Below the pieces are notes generated by a model. The model saw only the letters and a program-made list of their open reading frames with translations, was not told the DNA's origin and ran no database searches. A stretch of DNA of 28,511 nt from an uncultured Faecalibacterium sp. (GTDB lineage Bacteria; Bacillota; Clostridia; Oscillospirales; Ruminococcaceae), in the NCBI GenBank assembly GCA_900772565.1, contig CAAHET010000054.1, positions 1-28,511 on the forward strand, written 5' to 3'. This document shows, piece after piece, positions 1-7,747 of this stretch (position 1 is the first letter of the stretch; each line of letters begins with the position of its first letter). The translations under genes were made by a program, and so were the position numbers.

Positions 1-1359
1 ACCAAGACCTGCGCCTACACCAACCACACCATTCTGGCCGAAGCACTGGAAAAGTGGCCGCGCACCTATCTGGATGCCGTAGTGCCGCAGCTGATGCCCA
101 TCATCGAAAAGCTGGATGCGCTGGCTCGCACCCGCACCGAGGACGAGAGCCTTGCCATCATCGACAAGGACGACCGGGTGCACATGGCACACATGGACAT
201 CCACTTTACCCACTCCACCAACGGCGTGGCAGCGCTGCACACCGAGATTTTGAAAAATTCCGAGCTGCACGGCTTCTACGAGCTGTACCCGGAAAAGTTC
301 AACAACAAGACCAACGGCATCACCTTCCGCCGCTGGCTGCTGGAGTGCGACCCGCGCCTGACCGCCGCGCTGGAAAAGCACATTGGCTCCGGCTTCCGCA
401 AGGACGCCGCGGAGCTGGAAAAGCTGCTGGCCTTTGCCGATGACGAGACGGTGCTGAATGAGCTGACCGCCGTGAAAAAGGCCAACAAGGAAGCGCTGGC
501 CGACTGGCTGCTGCACACCCAGAAGGTGAGCGTGAACACCGATGCCGTGTTCGATATCCAGTCCAAGCGCCTGCACGAGTATAAGCGCCAGCAGCTCAAC
601 CTGCTGTACCTCATCCACCAGTACTACGAGATCAAGGCCGGGCACCTGCCCGCCGCTCCGCTGGTGAGCATCTTCGGCGCGAAGGCCGCGCCCGCCTACA
701 CCATTGCCAAAGACATCATCCATGCGCTGCTGACCCTCTCCAAGGTCATTGCCGCAGACCCGGAGGTGTCCAAGTGGCTGCAGGTGGTGTTTGTGGAGAA
801 CTACAACGTCACCGCCGCCGAAAAGCTGATCCCGGCCTGCGACCTTTCTGAGCAGATCAGCCTTGCTTCCAAGGAAGCTTCCGGCACCGGCAACATGAAG
901 TTCATGCTGAACGGTGCGCTGACGCTGGGCACCATGGACGGTGCCAACGTGGAGATCAGCCAGCAGGTGGGCGAAGAGAACATCTATATCTTCGGTCAGA
1001 CCTCCGATCAGGTCATCCACCGCTACGCCGTGGGCGATTACGACCCCGCCCAGTGGGTGGAGGGCGATGCCAACATCCGCCGCGCCATCAGCTTCCTCAC
1101 CGGGCCGGAGATGCTGGCCGCCGGTCATGCCGAAAACCTGACCCGCCTGCACGACGAGCTGATCCATAAGGATTGGTTCCAGACCCTGCCGGACTTCAAC
1201 GCCTACGTTGTGCGCAAGGGACAGGCCCTCAGCGATTACGCCTGCGACCCCATGGGCTGGCGGCGCAAGTGCCTTGTGAACATTGCCAAGGCGGGTATGT
1301 TCTCCTCTGACCGCACCATTGCCGAGTACGACCGGGACATCTGGCATCTGGGTAAGTAA
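1..1359 (+). CDS. glgP: Glycogen/starch/alpha-glucan phosphorylase, C-terminal part (5' end outside window)
   Basis: Cytoplasmic PLP-dependent phosphorylase that releases glucose-1-phosphate from glycogen or maltodextrin ends. The reading frame is open from base 1 (CAYTNHTILAEALEKWP is the conserved mid-protein block), so about 452 C-terminal residues of a roughly 800-residue enzyme are present. The PLP-lysine block EASGTGNMKF followed by LNGALTLGTMDGANVEI is intact, as are KRLHEYKRQ and the end block AGMFSSDRTIAEYDRDIW. The gene ends in TAA and is followed 40 bases later by a strong intrinsic terminator, so it is the last gene of its transcript. The family call is secure; glycogen versus maltodextrin preference cannot be read from this part. 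Confidence 0.96.
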   Translation, partial: TKTCAYTNHTILAEALEKWPRTYLDAVVPQLMPIIEKLDALARTRTEDESLAIIDKDDRVHMAHMDIHFTHSTNGVAALHTEILKNSELHGFYELYPEKFNNKTNGITFRRWLLECDPRLTAALEKHIGSGFRKDAAELEKLLAFADDETVLNELTAVKKANKEALADWLLHTQKVSVNTDAVFDIQSKRLHEYKRQQLNLLYLIHQYYEIKAGHLPAAPLVSIFGAKAAPAYTIAKDIIHALLTLSKVIAADPEVSKWLQVVFVENYNVTAAEKLIPACDLSEQISLASKEASGTGNMKFMLNGALTLGTMDGANVEISQQVGEENIYIFGQTSDQVIHRYAVGDYDPAQWVEGDANIRRAISFLTGPEMLAAGHAENLTRLHDELIHKDWFQTLPDFNAYVVRKGQALSDYACDPMGWRRKCLVNIAKAGMFSSDRTIAEYDRDIWHLGK

Positions 1360-1398
1360 TCGTTCCTTAAACCGCGTTTCTCCTTCATTTTCTTATAG

Positions 1399-1429
1399 GC
1401 TGCTGCACATTTCCGTGCGGCAGCTTTTT
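1399..1429 (+). terminator. Intrinsic terminator after glgP
   Basis: A GC-rich stem (GCTGCTGCAC paired with GTGCGGCAGC, six-base loop) is followed by TTTTTG on the plus strand. It ends the glgP transcript; the convergent MATE gene stops 36 bases further on. Confidence 0.85.
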
Positions 1430-1464
1430 GTTTGTATGGACAGATACGATTTGCCGCGCTATTG

Positions 1465-2823
1465 CTAAAGTGGACGATTCTGTTCCTGATCTTCTGACAG
1501 GCTGACCATCCAGCTGCGCCTTCGGAACATCACAAGGGACAAAACCAGCCGGAACACTTCCTCTGCGTTGAGCATGGCATACACACCCACGATGCCCCAC
1601 CGCAGCCCATAGGCAGCCAGCAGACACAAGGGGATTCCGACGCACCATGTTCCCAGACAATCGATGACCAGAATGATCTTCGTCCTGCCGCCGCTGCGCA
1701 GGATGCCGCCGCCAAGGATCATGTTTTCCACCTTGACGGGTGCGTACAGTGCAAAGACCACCAGCAACAATTTCCCCAGCCTTTTTACGCCGGGCGCCAC
1801 GCGGTACCAGCCGGTATAAGGCCCCGCCAGCAAGAGCATCAGCACCGATACTGCCACTGAGCCTACCAGCCCTGCCGCCATGAGTTTTCGGGATTCTGCG
1901 TAGGCGGCAGCATAATCTTTTCTGCCCAGCTGCTTGCCCACCATCACCCCGGCGGCTGCGGACAGGCCGCTCAAAGCCCCGATGATCAGCCCTTGAAGCG
2001 GGCTGGTAAGGGTGTAGGCGGCAAGACTTGCAGTGCCCAGATGCCCATACACCGCAGATTCCACGTTCTGTCCCAGACTCCACAGAAACTCGCTGACAAG
2101 GATAGGCAGGATCATTCCTCCATACGCCCGCAGGGTGAGCGTTTCAAACCGCAAGGACCAGATGGGCTGTTCCCTCTCTTTTTGAAGGCAGACTGCAAAG
2201 CCGGTCAAAATCAAAAGCAGGTTCAAAAACTGGGAAACCAGCGTGGCGATGGCGGCACCGGTAACGCCCATAGCAGGGGCACCCAGTTTTCCGAAGATCA
2301 GCAGATAGTTCAGCCCGGTGTTCGCCGCCACTGCACCAAGGCTTGCCAGAAAGGGGATGGCGGCGTGTTCCTTGCAGCGCAGCCACGCGGACAGGACTGT
2401 GCTGACAGCCATGGGAATATAGGTGAATGCCACAATGTGGAAGTACCCCGCCCCGGTGCGGCAGATTCTTTCATCTGCCGTATAAAGTCCCAAAACCTGC
2501 GCCGGGAAGCCCCCTGCCGCCAGCAGGAACAGCACTGCCAGCACGCCCCCGCAGACAAGGCTCACATCCAAGCTGCGCCACGCCTCGGTGTGCTTCTCCG
2601 CACCCAGAAACTGCGCGATCAGAATACCGGCAACCGTGCCGACTGCGCCCGACATCACAGAAAAAATAAGAGTAAAATTACCACATAGCCCCACGGCGGC
2701 AATGCTTGTTTCTCCCAACTGCCCGATCATGATCTGATCCACGATGGAAAAGGAAGCCTGCAGCATCCCCTGCAGGGTGACCGGAACAGCAATTTTGCAC
2801 AGGGTCCTCATAAAGTCTGACAT
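1465..2823 (-). CDS. MATE family multidrug/metabolite efflux transporter
   Basis: A 452-residue integral membrane protein of the MATE (NorM/DinF-like) family, which exports cationic drugs or metabolites using a Na+ or H+ gradient. The N-terminus has the family pattern (IAVPVTLQGMLQASFSIVDQIMIGQLG...IAAVG), repeated in the second half (ILVSEFLWSLGQNVESAVYGHLG...LAAYT). About twelve hydrophobic helices fit the usual length. The ATG at 2823 follows an AGGA about nine bases upstream. It overlaps the end of the truncated LacI-type gene by 16 bases, so the two are co-transcribed and probably translationally coupled. The substrate is not predictable. No clear terminator is visible between its stop and the convergent glgP hairpin. 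Confidence 0.9.
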   Translation of the reverse strand: MSDFMRTLCKIAVPVTLQGMLQASFSIVDQIMIGQLGETSIAAVGLCGNFTLIFSVMSGAVGTVAGILIAQFLGAEKHTEAWRSLDVSLVCGGVLAVLFLLAAGGFPAQVLGLYTADERICRTGAGYFHIVAFTYIPMAVSTVLSAWLRCKEHAAIPFLASLGAVAANTGLNYLLIFGKLGAPAMGVTGAAIATLVSQFLNLLLILTGFAVCLQKEREQPIWSLRFETLTLRAYGGMILPILVSEFLWSLGQNVESAVYGHLGTASLAAYTLTSPLQGLIIGALSGLSAAAGVMVGKQLGRKDYAAAYAESRKLMAAGLVGSVAVSVLMLLLAGPYTGWYRVAPGVKRLGKLLLVVFALYAPVKVENMILGGGILRSGGRTKIILVIDCLGTWCVGIPLCLLAAYGLRWGIVGVYAMLNAEEVFRLVLSLVMFRRRSWMVSLSEDQEQNRPL

Positions 2824-3209
2824 AATATTTTCCTCGTACTTTCTCTTTCCACCAGCTCCACCGGAAGAACGATGCCGCTGTCGCAGGGCGCGCCGTCCCG
2901 CAGGGCTTCAAGGCAGCGGATGGCAGTCCTTGCCCGGAGCGCGGCATCCTGATGAATGGTTGTCAGGGCGGGAATACTTTCCCGGCTTGCCAGCGTATCG
3001 TCAAAGCCAATGATCTTGGAATTGTTGCGTGCCAGCAGAATGCCTGCCATGTTGGGGATATATCCTGTCCGTTCCAGCTCCTGCTGCACCCGTTTCACTG
3101 TCTCTCCCGAGAGCTTTTCCGTCTTGCCGTGGATCACGTTGGAGACGGTGGCAGTACTGAGCCCCAATGTCTCCGCAATATCCACAATGCGGACCCGAGA
3201 CTGTTCCAT
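2808..3209 (-). pseudogene. LacI-family regulator with large in-frame internal deletion
   Basis: Translation gives 133 residues against about 335 for the family. Residues 5-25 form a standard LacI helix-turn-helix (VRIVDIAETLGLSTATVSNV), followed by the hinge region up to NNSKIIG. The sequence then jumps to GFDDTLASRESIPALTTIHQD, which belongs near the C-terminal end of the sugar-binding core. About 200 residues of the periplasmic-binding-like domain are missing with the frame kept. The start at 3209 was chosen because LacI proteins begin just before this HTH and a GAAGG lies upstream; an extension to 3272 has no family support. The stop lies inside the MATE start region. It could be a decaying gene, or a short DNA-binding protein with no effector domain that still autoregulates. 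Confidence 0.8.
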
Positions 3210-3243
3210 CTCTGCGCCTTCTTTCCGTTGCTGTTCTGGTTCT

Positions 3244-3272
3244 ATCGTACAACAGAATCCGCTCATCCGCAA
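3244..3272 (-). promoter_or_regulatory. Predicted sigma-A promoter of the lacI-remnant/MATE pair
   Basis: On the minus strand TTGCGG and TACGAT are separated by exactly 17 bases. Transcription would start near 3237, leaving about 28 bases of leader before the ATG at 3209. Confidence 0.55.
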
Positions 3273-3273
3273 A

Positions 3274-3289
3274 GGTTAAACGCATAACC
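3274..3289. promoter_or_regulatory. Possible LacI-type operator
   Basis: An inverted repeat with GGTTA and TAACC arms around a six-base centre containing CG lies directly upstream of the predicted -35 box of the lacI-remnant gene. Its position and CG-centred symmetry suit a LacI-family operator. No second copy was found, so this is tentative. Confidence 0.35.
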
Positions 3290-3363
3290 TACGCCAAAAA
3301 TTTGCTATGATTTTTGTGTCATCTGTCAGGCAGCTGCAAGGAACATTCTCATTGAGGCTCTGC

Positions 3364-3416
3364 ACAAAAAAAACAGGAACTGGCACATCACATTTGGTGC
3401 ACCAGCTCCTGTTTTC
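3364..3416 (-). terminator. Intrinsic terminator after mgtE (bidirectional)
   Basis: The stem AACAGGA.CTGG pairs with CCAG.TCCTGTT (3372-3413). On the minus strand it is followed by eight T residues, immediately downstream of the mgtE stop. On the plus strand it is followed by TTTTCTTTT, so it could stop transcription both ways. Confidence 0.85.
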
Positions 3417-3421
3417 TTTTA

Positions 3422-4798
3422 TCATGCAAGGTGGAACAGGTCGATCAGCACGACCATTGCAAGGCCATAGTAGACCACAACAGCCACCAGATCGTTGATC
3501 GTGGTGATCAGCGGGCCGGAAGCGACCGCTGGGTCGATATGGATCTTGTGGAACAGCATCGGAATCAGCGTGCCCACCAGACTGGAAATGACCATGGACA
3601 CGATCAGCGACAGTCCGACGCAGCCGGACAGCAAAAAGGCTGAGGTCCAGACGTAGCCCTTGAAAAAGTGGATGTAGCAGCCCAGAAAGCCCAAGGCCAT
3701 CACAGCCAGAATGGCACCGTTCAACAGACCCACGCGGGTCTCCTTCCAGAGCAGCTGCAGCTTTTTGGAAAGAGTCAGGTTTTCGTCCACCAGCACACGG
3801 ATGGTCACAGCCAGCGACTGCGTGCCGACATTACCGGCCATATCCAGCACCATCGACTGGAAGCAGATGACGACCGGCAACACCGCCACCACTGATTCAA
3901 ACGCGCCGACGACCGAGGAGACCAGCATCCCGAGGAACAGCAAAGCGATCAGCCACGGGAGACGCTTTTTCACGCTTTCAAAAACGCTTTCGTTCAGATC
4001 CTCCTCGCCGGTCAGACCGCCCAGCTTTGCGTAATCATCGCCCATCTCATCGTCGACCAGCTCGACCACATCGGACGATGTGATGATGCCCACCAGCTTG
4101 CCGGCATCGTTCAGCACCGGCAGGCTGCGCTCCGCGTAGTCCACAATGCGGTCGATACAATCGCTGATCTGCTCCCGGTCTGTGACGTAGGGATAAGAGC
4201 GGACGATCAGACTTTCCAGACTTTCCTCTGCACGTGCAATGATGAGGTCTTTCAGGTCGATCGCACCATAGAAGTGCTCGTTTTCGTCCACCACATACAG
4301 CGTGGAGATATTATCGTTTTCTCCGGCCTGCTTTACCAGCTCGCTCATCGCCTGCCGGATAGTCATATCGTTTTTGATAGAGATGTAGTTGGTCGTCATT
4401 CTGCTGCCGATCTCATCCTCGTCATAAGAGAGCAGCATCTTCACATCTTCAACCGAGTCTTTGTCTAGCTTGTTGACGATTTCGTTCTTATCGGTATCGT
4501 CAAGGTCTTCCAGTGCGTCCACCGCATCATCCGAGTCCATGTTGGAAATGACCTTTGCGGCCTCATGGCTGGGCAGCTCCTTCAGGTACGGCTCGGCATC
4601 GTCCAGATAGGTAAAGATCTCAGCAACGGTATCTACGCCCAGAATGGAATAGAGCGACTGACGTTCGGCGGGGGTCAGTGCTTCCAACGCATCCGCCAGA
4701 TCCTTTTCATGGTAATCAGACAGTTTTTCGGCCAGCTCTGCCTTGGGCAGACCGCTGTGAATGATGCTCAGAATTTCCTGCACATAATTCTTCTGCAT
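3422..4798 (-). CDS. mgtE: Magnesium transporter MgtE
   Basis: A 458-residue Mg2+ channel/transporter of the inner membrane, the usual length for MgtE. Residues 1-125 are the acidic, Mg2+-sensing superhelical N-domain. Two CBS domains follow at about 130-255 (DEIGSRMTTNYISIKNDMT; VLNDAGKLVGIITSSDVVE). Five membrane helices follow from about 280. Pore-region sequences DMAGNVGTQSLA and DPAVASGPLITTINDL are conserved. The start has AGGAGG nine bases upstream. The gene is monocistronic, between its own promoter and terminator. The leader from the predicted start site is only about 60 bases, too short for an M-box, so regulation is probably by the protein's own Mg2+ gating. Confidence 0.96.
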   Translation of the reverse strand: MQKNYVQEILSIIHSGLPKAELAEKLSDYHEKDLADALEALTPAERQSLYSILGVDTVAEIFTYLDDAEPYLKELPSHEAAKVISNMDSDDAVDALEDLDDTDKNEIVNKLDKDSVEDVKMLLSYDEDEIGSRMTTNYISIKNDMTIRQAMSELVKQAGENDNISTLYVVDENEHFYGAIDLKDLIIARAEESLESLIVRSYPYVTDREQISDCIDRIVDYAERSLPVLNDAGKLVGIITSSDVVELVDDEMGDDYAKLGGLTGEEDLNESVFESVKKRLPWLIALLFLGMLVSSVVGAFESVVAVLPVVICFQSMVLDMAGNVGTQSLAVTIRVLVDENLTLSKKLQLLWKETRVGLLNGAILAVMALGFLGCYIHFFKGYVWTSAFLLSGCVGLSLIVSMVISSLVGTLIPMLFHKIHIDPAVASGPLITTINDLVAVVVYYGLAMVVLIDLFHLA

Positions 4799-4867
4799 GG
4801 TAGTTCCTCCTGATTCCGCGAGTTCGACAAATCAAAATTTATCGCTCCGCTTGAAATTTTGCACTTC

Positions 4868-4896
4868 ATCATAGCACATCCGGTATGCGGCGGCAA
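4868..4896 (-). promoter_or_regulatory. Predicted sigma-A promoter of mgtE
   Basis: On the minus strand TTGCCG and TATGAT are spaced by 17 bases, giving a start near 4861 and a leader of about 62 bases to the mgtE ATG. Confidence 0.65.
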
Positions 4897-5110
4897 CCCT
4901 GCCAAAGTGAATTTTTTGTAAAAATTCGGGCACAAAAACTCCCGTCAAAGCAAAGGCTCTGGCGAGGGAAGGAGAAGCCCTGCCGCAATCAGGAGTACCT
5001 GTTATTCCAACAGGAAGGAAATATTTTGAAAAAAGCACCTGACCCTGACGTTGCCTCATATTGCGGTGAGAACGAAGATCCATCTTGTGCGCTCTGGTCA
5101 CAGAAACACT
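4897..5110. other. Gene-free spacer between mgtE and the BASS transporter
   Basis: No credible gene. Bases 4935-4980 weakly resemble the hairpin-rich repeat family seen at 21.8-22.2 kb and 28.1-28.3 kb (CTCCCGTCAAAGC near a GGGAAGGAG), possibly a degraded copy. A minus-strand T-tract (about 5030-5036) follows a weak stem and might be a secondary terminator for the BASS gene. Nothing matching an M-box was found. Confidence 0.3.
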
Positions 5111-5112
5111 AA

Positions 5113-5150
5113 CAGGCTCCTGCGAGCGCTTGAACGCTTGCAGGAGCCTG
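5113..5150 (-). terminator. Terminator-like hairpin after the BASS transporter gene
   Basis: A near-perfect long stem (CAGGCTCCTGC pairs with GCAGGAGCCTG, extended by AGCG/CGCT) lies 43 bases past the stop. The minus-strand T-tract is poor (GTTAGTGTTTCTG), while the plus strand has TTTTGC. It may act as a terminator or as a 3' stabilising hairpin. Confidence 0.6.
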
Positions 5151-5192
5151 TTTTGCATACGGAATCTGTTCCGCACATTATTGGTATAAAAA

Positions 5193-6137
5193 TCAGTCCT
5201 TCTTCTCTGCGGTGCGGGCAAAGAAGTTTGCAAGAACGGCACCGGAAATGTTATGCCACACCGAGAACACAGCGCCAGGAATGGTCGCCAGCGGATACTG
5301 TGCAAAGTGGGCAGCGGCCAGCGAGGTGGCCAGACCAGAGTTCTGCATACCCACCTCGATGGAGATTGCGCGGCACTTGGTGGAATCCAGCTTCAGCAGC
5401 TTGCCCACGCCAAAGCCGGTGAGGTAGCCCAGCAGGTTGTGCAGGATGACCACGGCAAGGATCAGCAGACCACTGGTCATGATCTTAGCGGAGTTTGCAG
5501 ACACAACAGCGCAGATGATGAGCACGATGGCGGTGGTGGAGATCAGCGGCAGCACACGTACGGCATTCTGCGTGAAGGCATGGAAGAAGTGGTTGACCAC
5601 AAAGCCCAGTGCGATGGGAACCAGCACCACCTTGACGATGGACAGGAACATATTTACAGGGTTCACATCCACGCGCTGGCCGGCATACAGCAGGGTGAGC
5701 AGCGGGGTTAGAAAGGGTGCCAGCACAGTAGAAACAGCAGTCATACCAACGGACAGTGCAACGTCGCCCTTGGACAGATAGGTCATCACGTTAGAAGAGG
5801 TGCCACCGGGGCAGGTGCCCACAAGGATGACGCCGATGGCAAGCTCGGTGGGCAGGTGGAACACCTGCGTCAGCGCCCATGCAAGGAAGGGCATCAGGGT
5901 GAACTGTGCAATGCAGCCGATGATCACGTCCTTCGGGCGGCTGAACACCACCTTGAAGTCCTCCGGCTTTAAGGTAAGACCCATACCGAACATGACGATG
6001 CCCAGCAGGGTGTTGACCCACGCGGTCTTTACCACGCTGAAGGTGCCGGGGAACAGCAGCGCCAGTGCCGCCACCACAATGACAATGACGGCCATGTACT
6101 TGCCTACGAAATCGCTTACTTTTTCCAATGCTTTCAT
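5193..6137 (-). CDS. BASS-family (bile acid:Na+ symporter-like) transporter under T-box control
   Basis: A 314-residue membrane protein of the bile acid:sodium symporter superfamily, with about nine to ten hydrophobic helices. Family blocks are clear: MFGMGLTLKPEDF, CPGGTSSNVMTYLSKGDVALSV (the first crossover/Na+ site region) and EVGMQNSGLATSLA (second half). The start at 6137 is supported by AAGGAG eight bases upstream; an extension to 6263 would run through the T-box terminator and is rejected. Characterised relatives carry organic anions, including ketopantoate (PanS) and 2-oxo acids (plant BASS5/BAT5), besides bile acids. Because it is the only gene behind a T-box, the physiological substrate is probably an amino acid, a 2-oxo acid or a precursor, not bile acids. 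That is an inference from context. Confidence 0.9.
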   Translation of the reverse strand: MKALEKVSDFVGKYMAVIVIVVAALALLFPGTFSVVKTAWVNTLLGIVMFGMGLTLKPEDFKVVFSRPKDVIIGCIAQFTLMPFLAWALTQVFHLPTELAIGVILVGTCPGGTSSNVMTYLSKGDVALSVGMTAVSTVLAPFLTPLLTLLYAGQRVDVNPVNMFLSIVKVVLVPIALGFVVNHFFHAFTQNAVRVLPLISTTAIVLIICAVVSANSAKIMTSGLLILAVVILHNLLGYLTGFGVGKLLKLDSTKCRAISIEVGMQNSGLATSLAAAHFAQYPLATIPGAVFSVWHNISGAVLANFFARTAEKKD

Positions 6138-6208
6138 GATGATACTCCTTTTTCCTAAACACTTATTTTTGCGGATGTAAAGGCAATGAAACATCCGGGA
6201 AATGGCTT

Positions 6209-6511
6209 TCCCGCAAACAAAAACGCCTTTGTCCCTTACGGTTCGTAAGAGACAAAGGCGCATAAATCCTCTGCGGTACCACTCTTATTGCCGGTGCAAA
6301 GCCCGGCCCCTCAGTGCGCATCCAACAATGCGCGGCTCGTGATAACGGGAGCCTGCCGTTCCCACTTACTGGGGCGTATACACCGCCCATTCAGCAGGAA
6401 AGCTCGGAGAGGATCTTCCCACGGACGCCCTGCACTGCCTTGCACCAGCCGGCAGCTCTCTGCAGCATTCTTTCCGGGTACTCTTTCTCGTCATAGCCGA
6501 ATATTTCACTG
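6209..6511 (-). promoter_or_regulatory. T-box riboswitch leader upstream of the BASS transporter
   Basis: The canonical T-box AATAAGAGTGGTACCGCAG lies at 6271-6289 (minus strand), followed by an intrinsic terminator. Upstream is a full Stem I. It has an AGTA loop-E strand, an AGAGAG bulge, and the distal CCGGCTGGTGCAAGG motif. The 3' strand reads GAAGATCCTCTCCGAG. Aligning this strand with the ileS-type GAAn(n)ATCACC...GAG arrangement puts AUC (Ile) in the specifier position. A one-base register shift would give another codon, so the isoleucine call is moderate. The leader starts about ten bases after a strong promoter and ends before the BASS ATG. Uncharged cognate tRNA should favour the antiterminator and switch the transporter on. 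Confidence 0.92.
6215..6260 (-). terminator. Conditional terminator of the T-box leader
   Basis: The stem CGCCTTTGTC.CTTACG pairs with CGTAAG.GACAAAGGCG and is followed on the minus strand by TTTTTGTTT. It follows the T-box sequence directly, as expected for the terminator alternative of a T-box switch. Confidence 0.9.
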
Positions 6512-6517
6512 CCACGG

Positions 6518-6546
6518 AGTATACTCCCCGCAGGGGCTGAAGTCAA
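6518..6546 (-). promoter_or_regulatory. Sigma-A promoter of the T-box/BASS transcript
   Basis: TTGACT and TATACT on the minus strand are separated by 17 bases, close to consensus. The predicted start is near 6511, at the base of Stem I. Confidence 0.8.
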
Positions 6547-6628
6547 GGGACGTCGCCCATCAGATTTTTCATTTGGTTCATATCATAGATGAAAGCAGCT
6601 CACACACTATTTTTCTAAAACCCACTGC

Positions 6629-7474
6629 TCAAAGCATCTTTACAGCCAGTGCCTCGGTGGTGCGCTCCTGCGCCTCAGTGCTGCCGGGCTTGTCGTCCAG
6701 AATATACCGCAGCACCAGCACCTCGGCCACATACAACACCGCCACCTTGATGGGGATGCTGCCGGAATCCAGCGGGCTTTCCTGCGCGCCGCACAGCAGC
6801 ACGATGTCTGCCAGCTTTGCACCGGGGGAGTCCTCGTAGTGGGTGATCAGGATGATCTTTGCGCCATTGGCCTTGGCGGTGCGTAGGGTCTCCATCAGGT
6901 CACGGGTAGCGCCGGAGTAGGAGACGAACAGCACCACATCCTGCTCGGTCATCAGGCTGGCAGCCATCACCTGCATATGGCTGTCGGCAACGGTGCGGAA
7001 CTTGTTGGTGATGCAAGCGAACCGGGCACAGATCTCGTTGGCAGCGGCCATGCTGCCGCCCTGTCCCATGCAGAACACCTGCCGGGCGCTATGCAGCAGC
7101 GCCACGGCCTGCTCCACCGCCTGCGGCGAAAGGGCGTTCTGGGTGCCGTTGATGGCGGTCATGAACAGCGCCGAGGCGTGCTCGCACAGGGTTGCGGTGT
7201 CAGCGTCCGGGGCGGGCTCCTGCTGGTTCACCAGCACACCGGTGGCATTGGCCTGCGCCAGCGCAATGCGCATTTCGTGGTAGCCCTCAAAGCCCAGCGC
7301 CCGGCAGAACCGGAACACCGTGGCCTCGGCCACCTGACACTCTCTGGCCAGCGACGATATGGACAGATACTGTGCCTCCGCAGCGTGCTGCACCAGATAT
7401 TCGGCCACCGTGCGGCCGGATTTTGTCAGGTCGCCCTGATGCTGCTGCAGCAGCTCCCAAAAATTCGTAGACAT
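6629..7474 (-). CDS. nanR: RpiR/MurR-family transcriptional regulator of the sialic acid operon
   Basis: A 281-residue cytoplasmic regulator. Residues 1-80 are an RpiR-type HTH (LSISSLARECQVAEATVFRFCRALGFEGYHEMR). Residues about 120-255 are a SIS sugar-phosphate-binding domain (VFCMGQGGSMAAANE; VVLFVSYSGATRDLMETLRTAKANGAKIILIT). The start at 7474 has GAAGGA upstream and the length is typical. It is divergent from the sialic acid transport/catabolism operon, with palindromic operator candidates between them. The likely job is repression relieved by an amino-sugar phosphate such as ManNAc-6-P or GlcNAc-6-P. The symbol follows functional analogy; this is not a relative of the GntR-type E. coli NanR. 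The effector is inferred. Confidence 0.9.
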   Translation of the reverse strand: MSTNFWELLQQHQGDLTKSGRTVAEYLVQHAAEAQYLSISSLARECQVAEATVFRFCRALGFEGYHEMRIALAQANATGVLVNQQEPAPDADTATLCEHASALFMTAINGTQNALSPQAVEQAVALLHSARQVFCMGQGGSMAAANEICARFACITNKFRTVADSHMQVMAASLMTEQDVVLFVSYSGATRDLMETLRTAKANGAKIILITHYEDSPGAKLADIVLLCGAQESPLDSGSIPIKVAVLYVAEVLVLRYILDDKPGSTEAQERTTEALAVKML

Positions 7475-7493
7475 TCTTCCTTCTCCTCACTCG

Positions 7494-7516
7494 GGCACCG
7501 GTAGTGCTCCGGTGCC
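7494..7516 (-). other. Perfect hairpin in the leader of the RpiR-type regulator gene
   Basis: GGCACCGG and CCGGTGCC form an 8-bp stem with a seven-base loop, about 20 bases upstream of the ATG. It has no T-tract, so it is not a terminator. It could influence translation or mRNA stability. Confidence 0.5.
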
Positions 7517-7543
7517 GTTTTGGTGCTTACCTTCTTATATAAA

Positions 7544-7572
7544 AGTATAAGAGAAACCGCGCCGCTGTGCAA
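7544..7572 (-). promoter_or_regulatory. Predicted sigma-A promoter of the RpiR-type regulator
   Basis: TTGCAC and TATACT on the minus strand are separated by 17 bases; the start would be near 7537, about 60 bases before the ATG. Confidence 0.65.
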
Positions 7573-7647
7573 GAGGCGTAATGAACACATTTTGTCCGTC
7601 GGTTCTGTGCAGAGGGCACAGTTTTGGCGGAAAAAACGCTTCAAATT

Positions 7648-7664
7648 ATGAAAATGCTTTTCAT
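7648..7664. promoter_or_regulatory. Candidate RpiR-type operator 1
   Basis: A perfect palindrome with ATGAAAA and TTTTCAT arms around TGC. It lies between the divergent promoters. Related copies follow at 7682-7696 and 7842-7855, which supports a regulator-binding role. Confidence 0.6.
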
Positions 7665-7681
7665 TTTTGCAATTTTAGCTA

Positions 7682-7696
7682 TGAAAGTGATTTTCA
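7682..7696. promoter_or_regulatory. Candidate RpiR-type operator 2
   Basis: TGAAA and TTTCA arms separated by five bases, the same symmetry as the site at 7648. It is 18 bp downstream of that site. Confidence 0.5.
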
Positions 7697-7747
7697 GTAC
7701 GACAGTGAGAAGTGTACCACTTTGTAACTATTTTGACAAGTAAAGTT

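Noticed and set aside
4897..5110. M-box or other metal riboswitch upstream of mgtE
   Set aside because: The conserved M-box core was not found on the minus strand, and the best promoter lies downstream of this stretch.
6137..6263. N-terminal extension of the BASS transporter
   Set aside because: The extension would translate the T-box terminator and is not hydrophobic or conserved; the ATG at 6137 has AAGGAG in the right place.
7648..7664. CcpA cre site
   Set aside because: The palindrome is 17 bp with a TGC centre and lacks the central CG and 14-16 bp spacing of cre; RpiR-type operator fits better.
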